A stretch of DNA of 59,536 nt from Alphaproteobacteria bacterium HGW-Alphaproteobacteria-14 (GTDB taxonomy: Bacteria > Pseudomonadota > Alphaproteobacteria > Sphingomonadales > Sphingomonadaceae). The position numbers were made by a program, and so were the translations under genes. Positions 33,815 through 43,454 of the stretch are shown here, in pieces. Position 1 is the stretch's first letter. Every line of letters starts with the position of its first letter. The stretch covers positions 1 through 59,536 of the forward strand of contig PHEL01000035.1 of assembly GCA_002842925.1 (NCBI GenBank), read 5' to 3'. The notes under the pieces are model-generated. The model made no database searches and was not told where the DNA came from. It saw nothing but the letters and a program-made list of their open reading frames with translations.

Positions 33815-34210
33815 TCAGCGAAACAGCAGAAACGCTCCGCCCATCGCTGCCATGCCGACCAGAAAATGACCGGCATCAATCACGAACAGCGCCAGCGGCT
33901 TTCTCAGATAAAGATAATTGATTCCGATTGCCGGGATCATTACCCCCACCGCAAAGCCCGCCGACATCATCATCACCACATGCGGCGGCGGATCGGTGCG
34001 CGCAATCAGGTGCCACAGCACCATCGCGATCAGCACTTCAAACGCGAAGGTCAGCGCGAAGATCACGCCCATATTGCCAGTTTTGAGCTGGGTGTTGGAT
34101 AGCCCCGCCGCACGCTGCCACGGCTTGGCAAAGATCACCCCATACCAAAGCGCTCCAACCGCGAAAAACGCGGCCGCTCCTGTCAGGACTGGCCGGGCAA
34201 AGTCACTCAT
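33815..34210 (-). CDS. DUF1761 family membrane protein
   Basis: A 131-residue protein with four hydrophobic segments (FFAVGALWYGVIF, VIFALTFAFEVLIA, FAVGVMIPAIGINY, FLVGMAAMGGAFLLF). The family has no known function. The start at 34210 is supported by AGGAG seven bases upstream; the ATG at 34216 is too near it. It is convergent with the K+ channel gene, 8 bp away. Confidence 0.85.
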   Translation of the reverse strand: MSDFARPVLTGAAAFFAVGALWYGVIFAKPWQRAAGLSNTQLKTGNMGVIFALTFAFEVLIAMVLWHLIARTDPPPHVVMMMSAGFAVGVMIPAIGINYLYLRKPLALFVIDAGHFLVGMAAMGGAFLLFR

Positions 34211-34236
34211 TGGCATTCTCCTGGCTGCGGGCCGGC

Positions 34237-34476
34237 TCAGATCACGTAGTTGAATTCCTCGGCGTCGGGCGAAGGCTTGCGGCCACGCATTTCCGCGTCA
34301 AGCTGCACAACGGTGCGGCTGGCCGTCTTGACGAACAGGCTCGGAACCACGGCATGAGCCATGCAGGCAAACCCGCCGATTACCATCCGCCAGCCAAAGC
34401 TCATCGCGGTGCGGGCGTGCTGGCCATAGGTTTCGCCGATGGAACGCGGATGTTCGGTAAAGAGCTTGGTGATCAT
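34237..34476 (-). CDS. small membrane protein, DUF6356-like
   Basis: A 79-residue protein with a start rich in polar residues (MITKLFTEHPRSIGETYGQH), one hydrophobic stretch (MVIGGFACMAHAVVPSLFV) and a charged C-terminus. It is common in sphingomonads next to DUF1761 genes; function is unknown. Confidence 0.75.
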   Translation of the reverse strand: MITKLFTEHPRSIGETYGQHARTAMSFGWRMVIGGFACMAHAVVPSLFVKTASRTVVQLDAEMRGRKPSPDAEEFNYVI

Positions 34477-34604
34477 GCTCCTTCAATGCCCGTTGAACCC
34501 GATCGCCGTCAAGCCTGCGAATTTGCGGAACGCTGGCTTTATACCAGCGCGCTGAGATGCTGACGCATCACGCGCTGGAAATGCTCAAGCGCCGCACGGG
34601 CTTA

Positions 34605-34641
34605 ACCAAAGCGCGATGAGTAAGGATCATCGAGCTTTGGT
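34605..34641. repeat. long palindromic element upstream of rimO
   Basis: ACCAAAGCGCGATGA (34605-34619), 7-nt loop, TCATCGAGCTTTGGT (34627-34641): 14 of 15 pairs. A half copy occurs at 42856-42871, so this is a dispersed unit, perhaps REP-like or a regulator site. Confidence 0.7.
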
Positions 34642-34707
34642 ATTAGGGCCGCAAGAGCGAGGATATTCTGGCGCGATGCGCGCACAAGGTGTAGGGGCGC
34701 GCCGCAT

Positions 34708-36093
34708 ATGACCACAGCTCCCATCACAAAGCCCACGGTTTTGGCTGAACAGAAGCGCATCGGCATGGTCAGCCTCGGCTGCCCCAAGGCGCTCGTCGAT
34801 TCCGAACGCATCCTCACCCGGCTGCGCGCCGATGGCTATGCGATGAGCGTGGATTATGCCGGCGCCGACGTGGTGTTGGTCAACACCTGCGGGTTCCTCG
34901 ATTCAGCCAAGGAAGAAAGCCTTGCCGCGATTGGCGAGGCCATCGCTGAAAATGGCCGCGTGATCGTGACCGGCTGCATGGGCGAGGAAGCCGACGCGAT
35001 CCGTGCCGCGCATCCGAGCGTGTTGGCGATAACCGGCGCGCACCAATACGAAGCCGTGGTCGAAGCCGTGCACACCCACGCCCCGCCCAGCCAAGGCCCG
35101 TTCATCGACCTGATCCCCCAACCCGATATAAAACTTACGCCAAGGCATTACAGCTACCTCAAGATTTCCGAGGGCTGCAATCACTCCTGCGCCTTCTGCA
35201 TTATCCCGCAATTGCGCGGAAAACTCGCCAGCCGACGGATCGATGCCTGCCTGCGCGAGGCGGAAAAGCTGGTCGCGGCGGGCACCCGCGAACTGTTGGT
35301 GATCAGTCAGGATACCAGCGCCTACGGCGTCGATACCCGCCACGAACCGCACACCTGGAAGGGCCGCGAGGTGCGCGCGCACATGACCGATCTTGCGCGC
35401 GAACTGGGCGGGCTGCGCACCCCCGAAGGCGCCGCGCCGTGGGTGCGGCTGCACTATGTCTATCCCTACCCGCACGTCGATCAGGTTATCCCCCTGATGG
35501 CAGAGGGGCTGCTGACGCCCTATCTCGACATCCCGTTCCAACACGCTGCGCCCAAGGTGTTGAAAGCGATGAAACGCCCTGCGAATGAGGCCAAGGTGCT
35601 CGAACGGTTGAAATCATGGCGCGAAATCTGCCCGGACATTGCGATCCGCAGCTCATTCGTGGTCGGTTTCCCCGGAGAGACCGAAGATGATTTCCGATAC
35701 CTGCTCGATTGGTTGGAGGAAGCCCAGCTTGACCGAGTCGGCGCGTTCCGGTTTGAACCGGTGGCGGGCGCAGCGGCAAATGATCTGCCCGATCCTGTAC
35801 CCGAAAGCGTCAAGGAAGAACGATACGCCCGAATCATGGCAGTGAGCGAGCGGATCAGCGCCGCCAAGCTCGCCGCCAAGGTGGGCCGGACGCTGCCGGT
35901 CATCATCGACGAGGTTGGCGAACCCGACGACGATGGCGATATCGGGGCCACTGGCCGCAGTCAGGCGGACGCGCCCGAGATCGACGGTGCGGTTTATTTG
36001 CGCAACGTGCCCGGAAGCCTCGCACCGGGCGATATTGTTCAGGCGGTGATCGAGGACGCCGACGCGCACGACCTGTTCGGCGTGATTGGCTGA
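34708..36093 (+). CDS. rimO: ribosomal protein S12 methylthiotransferase RimO
   Basis: A 461-residue radical-SAM enzyme: N-terminal MTTase domain ([15 protein letters not shown] and [14 protein letters not shown] cysteines), radical SAM cluster CNHSCAFC with C157, C161 and C164, and a C-terminal TRAM domain. It methylthiolates an aspartate of S12. The KALVDSE start distinguishes RimO from MiaB. Confidence 0.96.
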   Translation: MTTAPITKPTVLAEQKRIGMVSLGCPKALVDSERILTRLRADGYAMSVDYAGADVVLVNTCGFLDSAKEESLAAIGEAIAENGRVIVTGCMGEEADAIRAAHPSVLAITGAHQYEAVVEAVHTHAPPSQGPFIDLIPQPDIKLTPRHYSYLKISEGCNHSCAFCIIPQLRGKLASRRIDACLREAEKLVAAGTRELLVISQDTSAYGVDTRHEPHTWKGREVRAHMTDLARELGGLRTPEGAAPWVRLHYVYPYPHVDQVIPLMAEGLLTPYLDIPFQHAAPKVLKAMKRPANEAKVLERLKSWREICPDIAIRSSFVVGFPGETEDDFRYLLDWLEEAQLDRVGAFRFEPVAGAAANDLPDPVPESVKEERYARIMAVSERISAAKLAAKVGRTLPVIIDEVGEPDDDGDIGATGRSQADAPEIDGAVYLRNVPGSLAPGDIVQAVIEDADAHDLFGVIG

Positions 36094-36120
36094 ACGCGGT
36101 TTCGGGCATTAACCCCCAAC

Positions 36121-36148
36121 CCCGCGCCGTCCCTCCAAGGGACGCGGG
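36121..36148. terminator. hairpin between rimO and L,D-transpeptidase genes
   Basis: CCCGC and GTCCC arms (36121-36133) pair with GGGAC and GCGGG (36139-36148), with a small bulge and a TCCAA loop. There is no T-tract, so it is a possible terminator or dispersed repeat. Confidence 0.45.
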
Positions 36149-36196
36149 ATGGTTAACCTCTGGTAACGTTGCGGATAAGGCGGCATAATCGCGGGC

Positions 36197-36955
36197 ATGA
36201 AGACGATTCTTGCTCTACCCCTCGCTCTGACTGTTGTTGCCGCACTGCCCGTGCTCGCTGCGCCGCAGACCAGCGCGGATCGGGCGGCCGGAACCGCGCA
36301 ACTGATTGCCGCGCGCGCTTCGGATGCGTTTGAACGGATCGATCCCGATGCCGAAATGCCGCTTGGCGATGACAGCGTGACGGCCAGCCAGCCCGCAGCC
36401 CCGCGCGGTGCAGCGGTGCGGATGATCGCCAGCGAGATAGTGCAGCCGCTTCCCAAACCAGCGGCCGCTCCTGCTGCAGCCAGCAAAAACGATTCCTTTG
36501 TCATCAAATCGATCCTGCCGATCGAAGGTTCGATCCGCTATGGCGACTGGTTCTGGGATGAAAGCGCTGCGCCCACTGCGGGCAAACTGGTGATCACGGT
36601 CGATCTGGAAGCACGCGTGATCAGCGCGTTCCGCAATGGACACGAAATCGGCACGGCGGTGGCGCTGCTCGGCACGCAGTCGCACCCCACACCGCTCGGC
36701 ACCTTCCCGATCCTGACTAAGGAAAAGGACAATATTTCGGAAAAATACAACAACGCCCCTATGCCGCACACCTTGCGGCTGACGTGGGACGGGATTGCCA
36801 TCCACGGTTCGCCGGTGATGAACGGCTATGCCAGCCACGGCTGCGTCGCCGTGCCCGATGAATTCGCCGCCAAACTTTTCGCTGCGGCCAAGCGCGGGGA
36901 CAAGGTCATCATCACGCGCGGCAAGATGGTGAGCGTGGGCGACAAGGTGCTTTAA
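36197..36955 (+). CDS. L,D-transpeptidase (YkuD family), periplasmic
   Basis: 252 residues: signal peptide (about 1-21, ending VLAA), a low-complexity Ala/Pro linker, then a YkuD catalytic domain with IHGSPVMNGYASHGCVAVP, in which H214 and C216 are catalytic. It cross-links or anchors peptidoglycan stem peptides. The stop overlaps the convergent tilS end by 4 bp. Confidence 0.92.
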   Translation: MKTILALPLALTVVAALPVLAAPQTSADRAAGTAQLIAARASDAFERIDPDAEMPLGDDSVTASQPAAPRGAAVRMIASEIVQPLPKPAAAPAAASKNDSFVIKSILPIEGSIRYGDWFWDESAAPTAGKLVITVDLEARVISAFRNGHEIGTAVALLGTQSHPTPLGTFPILTKEKDNISEKYNNAPMPHTLRLTWDGIAIHGSPVMNGYASHGCVAVPDEFAAKLFAAAKRGDKVIITRGKMVSVGDKVL

Positions 36956-37965
36956 TTGACGCTGCGCGGTGGTTCCGGGCGGAAGTGCCATACCCGCATC
37001 ATCACCCCGACTTTCTCGACCCGCTCAACGCCAGCCTGGGCCAGCACACCGCCGATAGAGGCATTGTTGCCCTGCCATAGCCGGTCCCACGCCCGCGCGG
37101 CTTCGGCCCGTGTGGCATGGCCGCCCAGCGCGGCGATGATCCGCACAATCGTTTCAATCCCCACCACCCGCGGTGCATTGGCGCAATAGGTATAGCCCAG
37201 CGCGCCGGGCGCAGTGTCATCGCGCATCACCATCTCATGCCAATCGCATTCCGCATACCAATCGAGCGCCTGCCAGCTTTCGGCCAAATGTGCCGCGCTC
37301 GCTGCCAGTTGCACCGGATCGAGCCAGTCCGCCGCCTCTGCCAGACGTGTGCGCATCTGCACCCGATCAAAATCGGGATTGGCGTTGGAGGGATCGCTGG
37401 CCGGGGTGATCCCGCCAACTGCCACCACCTGTGCCAACTCCGCCTTGCGCCAACCCAGCAACGGGCGCAGCAGCGTCACCTCGCTGCCAACAATCGTAGT
37501 GCGGGCGCGCACCCCGGCTAGCCCCGCCAGCCCGCTTCCGCGGTTGAGCCGCATCAGCAGGGTTTCGGCCTGATCATCGGCGTGGTGCGCGGTGGCGATT
37601 GCACCCATCCCCATATTCCGCGCCCAGCCTGCCAGCGCGGCATAACGCGCCTCGCGCGCACGGGCCTGCACATTGCCGGGGGCAAGTTCGACCCGCAGCG
37701 CAGTGAAAGGAACCTCTCGCTCGCGCGCGATGCGCTCTACCAGTGCCACCTCACCTGCCGCTTCGGGCCGCAATCCGTGGTCGATGCTGGCTACCGCGAT
37801 CTGACCGGGCAAGGCCGCATGGGCGAGCAGCAACAGCGCCAGACTGTCCGGCCCGCCCGACACCGCCAACCCCAGCGGGCCATCACGCTCTGCCTCGGGC
37901 CACAGCACCGCCAGATCAGCAAGGAACCGGGCGGTTAGCGTTGGCGCGGGTTCGCTTAGTTGCAC
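36952..37965 (-). CDS. tilS: tRNA(Ile)-lysidine synthetase TilS
   Basis: A 337-residue N-type ATP pyrophosphatase with P-loop SGGPDS at residues 36-41, HHADDQAETLLMRLNRGSG and GLAGVR. It converts the wobble C of tRNA-Ile2 to lysidine and is essential. The C-terminal region is short, as usual in alphaproteobacteria. Its start overlaps the cpoB-like gene end by 10 bp, so the two are coupled. Confidence 0.94.
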   Translation of the reverse strand: MQLSEPAPTLTARFLADLAVLWPEAERDGPLGLAVSGGPDSLALLLLAHAALPGQIAVASIDHGLRPEAAGEVALVERIAREREVPFTALRVELAPGNVQARAREARYAALAGWARNMGMGAIATAHHADDQAETLLMRLNRGSGLAGLAGVRARTTIVGSEVTLLRPLLGWRKAELAQVVAVGGITPASDPSNANPDFDRVQMRTRLAEAADWLDPVQLAASAAHLAESWQALDWYAECDWHEMVMRDDTAPGALGYTYCANAPRVVGIETIVRIIAALGGHATRAEAARAWDRLWQGNNASIGGVLAQAGVERVEKVGVMMRVWHFRPEPPRSVN

Positions 37966-38951
37966 GTCACCTTGGCGCGGTTGGCCTGATACGCATCTGC
38001 CAGTCGCCCGGAAGCGACCAGCGGATATGTTTCGGCAAATTCAGCCAACGCGATACAGGCCCGCTTGGTATCCTTCATCGCGATCATCGACGCGCCGAGA
38101 TATAACAGGCTGTCAGCCGCGCGGTCGCCGTTCTTGTTCGCCTGATAGTTGCGCAGGAACCAGCGCGCGGCATCTTCGGGCAGGTTGTCATCGAGGAACG
38201 CGCGGCCCAGCAAGTTGCGGCCAAAGCTGATGCGCGAATGGGTGGGGTATTGCTCGACGAATTTGGTCAGTTGCTGTCGCGCTTCGGGATAGAAGCCCGC
38301 GCTCCACAGGCGGAAGCCATAGGAATATTCGTCATCACCGGCATCATCGGTCTGCGGTTTGGCAATTTCCTGCACGGCGGCCAGGCGGCTTGCGCTGGGC
38401 GCGGCCACGGGGGGCGACGCCGCTGGAGCCGAAACTGTTGGTGCCGAAACTGTTGGTGCCGAAACTCTGGGGGACGAAGCCGCCGGGGTCGGAACCGGTG
38501 GGATCATAACGGTGGTTCCAGCCGTCGAAGCCGGAGCCGGAAGGTTCATTGGCGCGCCCGCCGCCGTCTCGATCATCGCGAGCCGTGTTTCCATCTGCGA
38601 CAGCGCATTAGCCTGTTCTTCGGAGCGCGCGGTAAGTGTCCGCAGCTGGCCTTCCAACGCATCGAGCCGCACCAGAATATCGGTCACCGCAGTGGTCGCG
38701 GGAGCGCCGATGTTCGACGCAGTAACAGCACCTCCCTCAGTTCCCGGCGCAATCTGCGGTTCAAAAAACCGACCATCGGCACCGGGGAACACCTTGCGCT
38801 GCAAGGCGCGCACTTCGGACTCGATCTTGCGGATGCGCGCCTCTGCCGCATTATCCTGCGCCATAACGGGCACGGGCGCGGTTACGATCATCGCCGCAGC
38901 AAGTGCCACGCTGGCAAGGCGCAATGGGAATATCCGGAACGCGGTGGTCAT
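37956..38951 (-). CDS. cpoB: Tol-Pal system protein CpoB/YbgF
   Basis: 331 residues: signal peptide of about 31 (ending PVMAQ), N-terminal coiled coil (AEARIRKIESEVRALQRKVF), an Ala/Pro/Ser linker with the repeated unit VSAPT, and C-terminal TPR repeats. It coordinates outer-membrane constriction with peptidoglycan synthesis. The cpoB-tilS order is conserved in many alphaproteobacteria. Confidence 0.9.
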   Translation of the reverse strand: MTTAFRIFPLRLASVALAAAMIVTAPVPVMAQDNAAEARIRKIESEVRALQRKVFPGADGRFFEPQIAPGTEGGAVTASNIGAPATTAVTDILVRLDALEGQLRTLTARSEEQANALSQMETRLAMIETAAGAPMNLPAPASTAGTTVMIPPVPTPAASSPRVSAPTVSAPTVSAPAASPPVAAPSASRLAAVQEIAKPQTDDAGDDEYSYGFRLWSAGFYPEARQQLTKFVEQYPTHSRISFGRNLLGRAFLDDNLPEDAARWFLRNYQANKNGDRAADSLLYLGASMIAMKDTKRACIALAEFAETYPLVASGRLADAYQANRAKVTCN

Positions 38952-39093
38952 GGCTCGTCAGGCTCCCTGGTAATAGCCGCGCGGGTTTGCAGCGCCGCGC
39001 ATGAACAGATGCGGAATCCTTGCCCCGTCCCGACCGCCAAGTCGAGGGCGCGTTAACCCCTAATCAACGAGAAAATGCGACGCAGTGCGATGG

Positions 39094-40089
39094 TCAGTCG
39101 GGCGTGGCCCCGCCATTACCGTTATCCGAAGGCTCCGGCGCCGGGGCAGGCGTATTAACGGGCGCAGGCGCTGCCGTGACTGCTGGAACCTCCGAACTGC
39201 GCGATGTGGTGACGCGTGCAGGCCGCGACGGTGCGCTGCGTATCGCAGCAGGCGCGCTGCCTGCGGCGGCCATATCGGGGACAACCACTTGCGCCGATGG
39301 CTTGCGCGCCAGCAGCGCTGCGGCCGAAACCGGCGCGTTTGACAGGGTCATCGACCGGTCAGCCAGTTTGGCGGCCGGCTTACCGCCGACAGTAATATCC
39401 AGCGCATCGGGGCGTCCGGTGTTGATCCGGGGATCGGTAGCGGTGGCCGGAACGGTCACAGACTCGCCCCGCTGCAACGTGCGTTCGAGCAGCCGCTCCC
39501 CGCCTTCCTCGTATAGTCGCAGCCACACGCCGTCTTCGAGCGCGGTCAGCACCACGGCCGCGTCCGGATCAGGCGAAGTCATCGCCGTGCCCGTTGTGGC
39601 GACGGGTGCAGGCGCAGGATCTGGGGCCGGAGTGAGCAGCGGGCCTGGTTCGGTTCCCGCGCCGAAATAGGAATTGTAGAATGCAAACGCTCCGACCGCG
39701 AGCACAAGCGCCGCGATCGCCCCAGCCCACGCCAGCCCTGCCGAAGGCAGCCGCGCCGGATCGCCCGGCTCCATTCCCGATCCAGGCACCGTGCGGCGCA
39801 TCGTGCCATCGGCAAGCTCCGATCGTACCGCATCGGTGATCTTGACTGCGTCCAGACCTACGGCTTTGGCAAAGGTGCGTGAAAAGCCGATCGCATAAGC
39901 CCGCGAAGGCAATGCCTCGAACTTCCCTGCCTCTATAGCTTCGAGGTGGCGCACGGGAATGCGGGTTTCTGCCGCGACTTGCGCCAGATCGACCCGCAAC
40001 GCTTCACGCGCGGCGCGCAATTGCTGCCCTGCCCCTACGTTGGGGGTTTCGCCTGCGCCATCCGCGCTTTCGTCGTGCTCGCTGTCCAT
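39094..40089 (-). CDS. RodZ-like helix-turn-helix membrane protein (DUF4115)
   Basis: 331 residues: cytosolic Cro/CI-type HTH (AAETRIPVRHLEAIEAGKFE) at about residues 20-85, one membrane segment (AGAIAALVLAVGAFAFYN) near 120-137, then a periplasmic Pro-rich linker and a DUF4115 beta domain (GVWLRLYEEGGERLLERTLQ). This is the RodZ plan, a cell-shape factor linked to MreB. A long Pro/Ala tail follows. Confidence 0.87.
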   Translation of the reverse strand: MDSEHDESADGAGETPNVGAGQQLRAAREALRVDLAQVAAETRIPVRHLEAIEAGKFEALPSRAYAIGFSRTFAKAVGLDAVKITDAVRSELADGTMRRTVPGSGMEPGDPARLPSAGLAWAGAIAALVLAVGAFAFYNSYFGAGTEPGPLLTPAPDPAPAPVATTGTAMTSPDPDAAVVLTALEDGVWLRLYEEGGERLLERTLQRGESVTVPATATDPRINTGRPDALDITVGGKPAAKLADRSMTLSNAPVSAAALLARKPSAQVVVPDMAAAGSAPAAIRSAPSRPARVTTSRSSEVPAVTAAPAPVNTPAPAPEPSDNGNGGATPD

Positions 40090-40235
40090 GACCCGAATCC
40101 CGCGCCTTCTGCCGAGGCTTTAGTTGTGAATGTGCATGATTTGCCCTTTGACGGGACTCGCCTGTTGCGGGGGGGTCTGTCAAGCGCTGCGCAAGCGGGA
40201 CGGCCCGCGCAGCACTCGCTCAGCCGCATCAGCGA

Positions 40236-42506
40236 TCAATCATACTCGATTTCGCGCGCATCGGCCCATGCTGACAGTTCTGTGCGCAGGTTGCAGCCGG
40301 GGTCAGCCAGCCAGCCGGTCATCGCCGCAGACAGTTCGGCAAGATCGATCTTGCGCACCAATTCCTTGATCGGGCCAACCGCCGCCGGGGTGATCGACAG
40401 ACGGCGATATCCGATCGCCATCAACGCAAGCGCCTCCAGCCTGCGCCCGCCCATTTCGCCGCAGACCCCGATATCAACGCCGCTGCCGATGCTCGATTGC
40501 ATAACCCGCCGCAGGAAGCGGATGATCGAGGTGCTGAGCCAGTCGTAGCGTTCGGCCAGTTTGGGATTGGCACGGTCGGCGGCAAACAGGAACTGGGTGA
40601 GATCATTGGTGCCGATCGACAGAAAGCTAAGGCGCGGCAGCAGCAGATCGAGCACTTCCGCCAGCGCCGGAACTTCCAGCATCGCGCCAAAGTGAATGCG
40701 TTCGGGCAACAGTTTCTTTTTCGAGCGCAGGTAAGCGAGTTGTTCGTTGAACACTGCCTTGGCGGCGTCAAACTCCCACGGCTCGGAAACCATCGGGAAC
40801 ATCACGTAGAGCGACCGTCCAGCCGATGCCTCGATCAGCGAACGCGCCTGCACCTTCATCAACCCTTCGCGTTCCAGCGCGAGCCGCAGCGCGCGCCAGC
40901 CCATCGCCGGGTTTTCATCCTGAGCGGCGATTTCCGAAGCGAGATAGGGCACCGACTTGTCGCCCCCGATATCAACCGTGCGGAAGATCACCGGCTTGTC
41001 GCCAGCCGCCTCCAGCACGTCACGATAAAGCCGGGTCTGGCGGTCGCGCTGCGGCAACGTGGCAGATACGAGGAACTGGAATTCGGTGCGGAACAGGCCG
41101 ACACCGTCGGCACCGGTCATCGCGAGCGAGCTCATATCATCGCGCAGGCCAGCGTTTATCATCACCTGAATGCGCGTGCCGCAGCGGGTAAAGGGTTCGA
41201 CATCACGCAGCGACGCATACGCCGCCTGCTTTTCGCGCGATTTGGCAAACCGCGCCTGAAATGCATCGGCAATCTGCGGTAGTGGGCGCACGATGGCATT
41301 GCCCGCACCTGCATCAAGCAGGATCTCGTCACCTTCGCGGATGGTAGCGCGCACACCTTTCGCACGTCCGATTACCGGCACGTTCATGGCGCGAGCGACG
41401 ATCACCACGTGCGCGGTAAGCGAGCCTTCTTCAAGGATCACGCCCTTCAATCGCCGCTTGTCGTATTCGAGCAATTCCGCCGGGCCAAGATTGCGCGCGA
41501 TCAGGATGGTATCACGGCGCAGCCCTTGTGATGCGGCTGTGCCGACCTGTCCCGAAACCGTGCGCAACAGGCGGTTCGCGAGATCTTCGAGATCGTGCAT
41601 CCGGTCTGCCAGCAACGGATCGTCGATCTCGCGCATCCGCATCCGGGTGTGCTGCTGCACGCGTTCAATCGCTGCCTCGGCGGTCAGGCCGCTATCGATC
41701 GCCTCGTTGATGCGGCGCGACCAGCCTTCGTCATAGGCGAACATCTTGTAGGTTTCGAGCACCTCTTCGTGTTCGCCGCCGACCCCAAATTCGGCCTGGC
41801 TGGCCAGCGTGTCGATCTGTTCGCGCATCCGGTCAAACGCGCGGTAAACCCGTTGGCGTTCGGCCTCGGTGTCCTCGGCCATGACCTGGGTGATCTCGAC
41901 ACGTGGTTGATGATAGACCGCAAACCCGGCCCCCAGCCCTTTCACCAAAGTCAGGCCGGTCAGAGTCTGCGGCCCGGTCTGTTCCTGCGTTAGCCCGCGC
42001 GCTTCTTCTTCATCGACCAGTTCCGCATTGGTGATCAGTTCGGACAGCACCATTGCTGTGGTCTGGAGCGCCTCGATTTCGATGTCTTCATAGCGGCGCG
42101 GCTCGACATGCTGGACGCACAAGACGCCCACCGCGCGCTCGCGGTAAACAATCGGTACGCCCGCAAAGGAGTGGAACTTGTCCTCCCCGGTTTCAGGGCG
42201 GAAGAGGAAGTCAGGGTGTGCCTTTGCTTCAGCCAGGTTGAGCGTATCGACCTTCTGCGCGATCACACCGGTCAGCCCCTCGCCAACGGCCATGCGGGTC
42301 ACGTGCACCGCGCCCTGATTCAGGCCGCGGGTAGCGAAGAGTTCGAGCATGCCTTCGCGCAGCAGGTAAATCGAGCAAACCTCGCTCGACAGGCATTCGC
42401 CGATGATTTCGACCACCTGATCCAGCTTGGCCTGCGCGTGCAGGCGCGATGCCATGACTTCGGTCAGGCGGGTAAGGATCTGGCGGGCGGCAGCGGCAGC
42501 AGTCAT
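40236..42506 (-). CDS. ptsP: PEP-protein phosphotransferase, nitrogen PTS enzyme I (PtsP)
   Basis: 756 residues: N-terminal GAF domain (about 20-160), enzyme I N-domain with phospho-His H366 in GSLTAHVVIVA, and C-terminal PEP-binding TIM barrel (GADGVGLFRTEFQFL, FLSIGTNDLTQFLFA). It transfers phosphate from PEP to NPr in the regulatory nitrogen PTS, linking nitrogen and carbon status. Normal length and all motifs are seen. Confidence 0.95.
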   Translation of the reverse strand: MTAAAAARQILTRLTEVMASRLHAQAKLDQVVEIIGECLSSEVCSIYLLREGMLELFATRGLNQGAVHVTRMAVGEGLTGVIAQKVDTLNLAEAKAHPDFLFRPETGEDKFHSFAGVPIVYRERAVGVLCVQHVEPRRYEDIEIEALQTTAMVLSELITNAELVDEEEARGLTQEQTGPQTLTGLTLVKGLGAGFAVYHQPRVEITQVMAEDTEAERQRVYRAFDRMREQIDTLASQAEFGVGGEHEEVLETYKMFAYDEGWSRRINEAIDSGLTAEAAIERVQQHTRMRMREIDDPLLADRMHDLEDLANRLLRTVSGQVGTAASQGLRRDTILIARNLGPAELLEYDKRRLKGVILEEGSLTAHVVIVARAMNVPVIGRAKGVRATIREGDEILLDAGAGNAIVRPLPQIADAFQARFAKSREKQAAYASLRDVEPFTRCGTRIQVMINAGLRDDMSSLAMTGADGVGLFRTEFQFLVSATLPQRDRQTRLYRDVLEAAGDKPVIFRTVDIGGDKSVPYLASEIAAQDENPAMGWRALRLALEREGLMKVQARSLIEASAGRSLYVMFPMVSEPWEFDAAKAVFNEQLAYLRSKKKLLPERIHFGAMLEVPALAEVLDLLLPRLSFLSIGTNDLTQFLFAADRANPKLAERYDWLSTSIIRFLRRVMQSSIGSGVDIGVCGEMGGRRLEALALMAIGYRRLSITPAAVGPIKELVRKIDLAELSAAMTGWLADPGCNLRTELSAWADAREIEYD

Positions 42507-42588
42507 GGAAATATTGGCTTAGGCACTCCGCTGGGTAAATGCAAAAGCGCAGATCACGTCTGCCGCCGCTTGGGCTGAAGTGCAGCGA

Positions 42589-42706
42589 TCAGTGGCTGGC
42601 AATTTCTTCCTTCAATCGCAATTTCTGCTTCTTGATCGCCTGGATCATCGCGGTGTCGGGCACAGGCCTTGCCATTTCATTGGGAAGACACTGCGGTCGA
42701 TGCCAT
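42589..42706 (-). pseudogene. DUF465/YdcH-like small protein, internal deletion
   Basis: A strong ribosome site (AAGGAG) precedes ATG at 42706, but the frame reads MASTAVSSQ and stops. In another frame the C-terminal half of a DUF465 protein follows: EMARPVPDTAMIQAIKKQKL then RLKEEIASH and a TGA at 42589-42591. The total of 118 bp is not a multiple of three and is about 40 bp shorter than an intact gene would be. A segment coding the first coiled-coil helix seems lost. A second DUF465 gene lies at 43114. Confidence 0.7.
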
Positions 42707-43113
42707 ATTGCGTTCTCCTTGCATGCGGGGGGATCCCCCCGAAACAGGCGACTCGGCATAAGCACGGCCGGGCCGCAGAAACCATTGAAACCATATTGAG
42801 CCAGCCTTGCAAAGCCCTGATGGACTGCAAATCGAAGCGACCGCGCCGGACTGATACCAAAGCACGATGAGACTGACTTGGCGCGCTCAGGTCAAGCCCG
42901 TTCGGCGCTTGTGCAATTCCAGCGCCAGAGGCGTCAGCATCTCGGCGCGCTGGAATGAGAAGAACCGGAAGTTGGCCAACAATGCCGCCGCGTGGTGAAA
43001 ATATTGCAAGGCACCTTATCGAATCACACGCGAGCGCGTAGCGGGGCCAATGATTTCGTGAATGCTGTGCCAGCGGGCCGGCGCAGCGCATAAGGCGCAG
43101 AAAGGGATTAAGG
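42707..43113. other. 407-bp stretch without gene
   Basis: No coding region is supported. It holds a half copy (42856-42871, ACCAAAGCACGATGAG) of the palindrome found upstream of rimO, and the ribosome site of the next gene. Confidence 0.5.
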
Positions 43114-43323
43114 ATGACTGAGCAGGAACTCAGGAAAAATCTTGAGCTGCTCAAGACCGAGCACCGCGACCTTGACGCCGCGATTGCCGCCTTGACCGAG
43201 GCTGCGCTTGGCAGCTCATCTGCCGATCAGTTGCAGATTGCCCGCCTGAAGAAGCGCAAGCTGCGGCTGAGAGATCAGATCGCGATCATCGAAGACACGC
43301 TGCTGCCCGACATTATTGCGTGA
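43114..43323 (+). CDS. DUF465 (YdcH-like) small coiled-coil protein
   Basis: A 69-residue, all-helical protein (LKTEHRDLDAAIAALTEAAL, ADQLQIARLKKRKLRLRDQI) ending in DIIA. The family forms a short antiparallel coiled coil of unknown role, common in alphaproteobacteria. Intact, unlike the relic at 42589. Confidence 0.88.
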   Translation: MTEQELRKNLELLKTEHRDLDAAIAALTEAALGSSSADQLQIARLKKRKLRLRDQIAIIEDTLLPDIIA

Positions 43324-43340
43324 TCGCCGTTGCCGGCAGT

Positions 43341-43408
43341 ATGGTTACCAAGTGGTGAAAATTGTTCCGTGTCGGGACGTTTGCAAAAATTGCTTGGAAA
43401 GTAACCAT
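43341..43408. repeat. inverted repeat upstream of the DUF1465 gene
   Basis: ATGGTTAC (43341-43348) and GTAACCAT (43401-43408) are exact complements 52 bp apart, just upstream of the RcdA-like gene. Possible regulator half-sites. Confidence 0.4.
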
Positions 43409-43454
43409 AACCCAGTGGCGGGCCGCCGTTACCAGGCGTAATCTGGCGCACACC

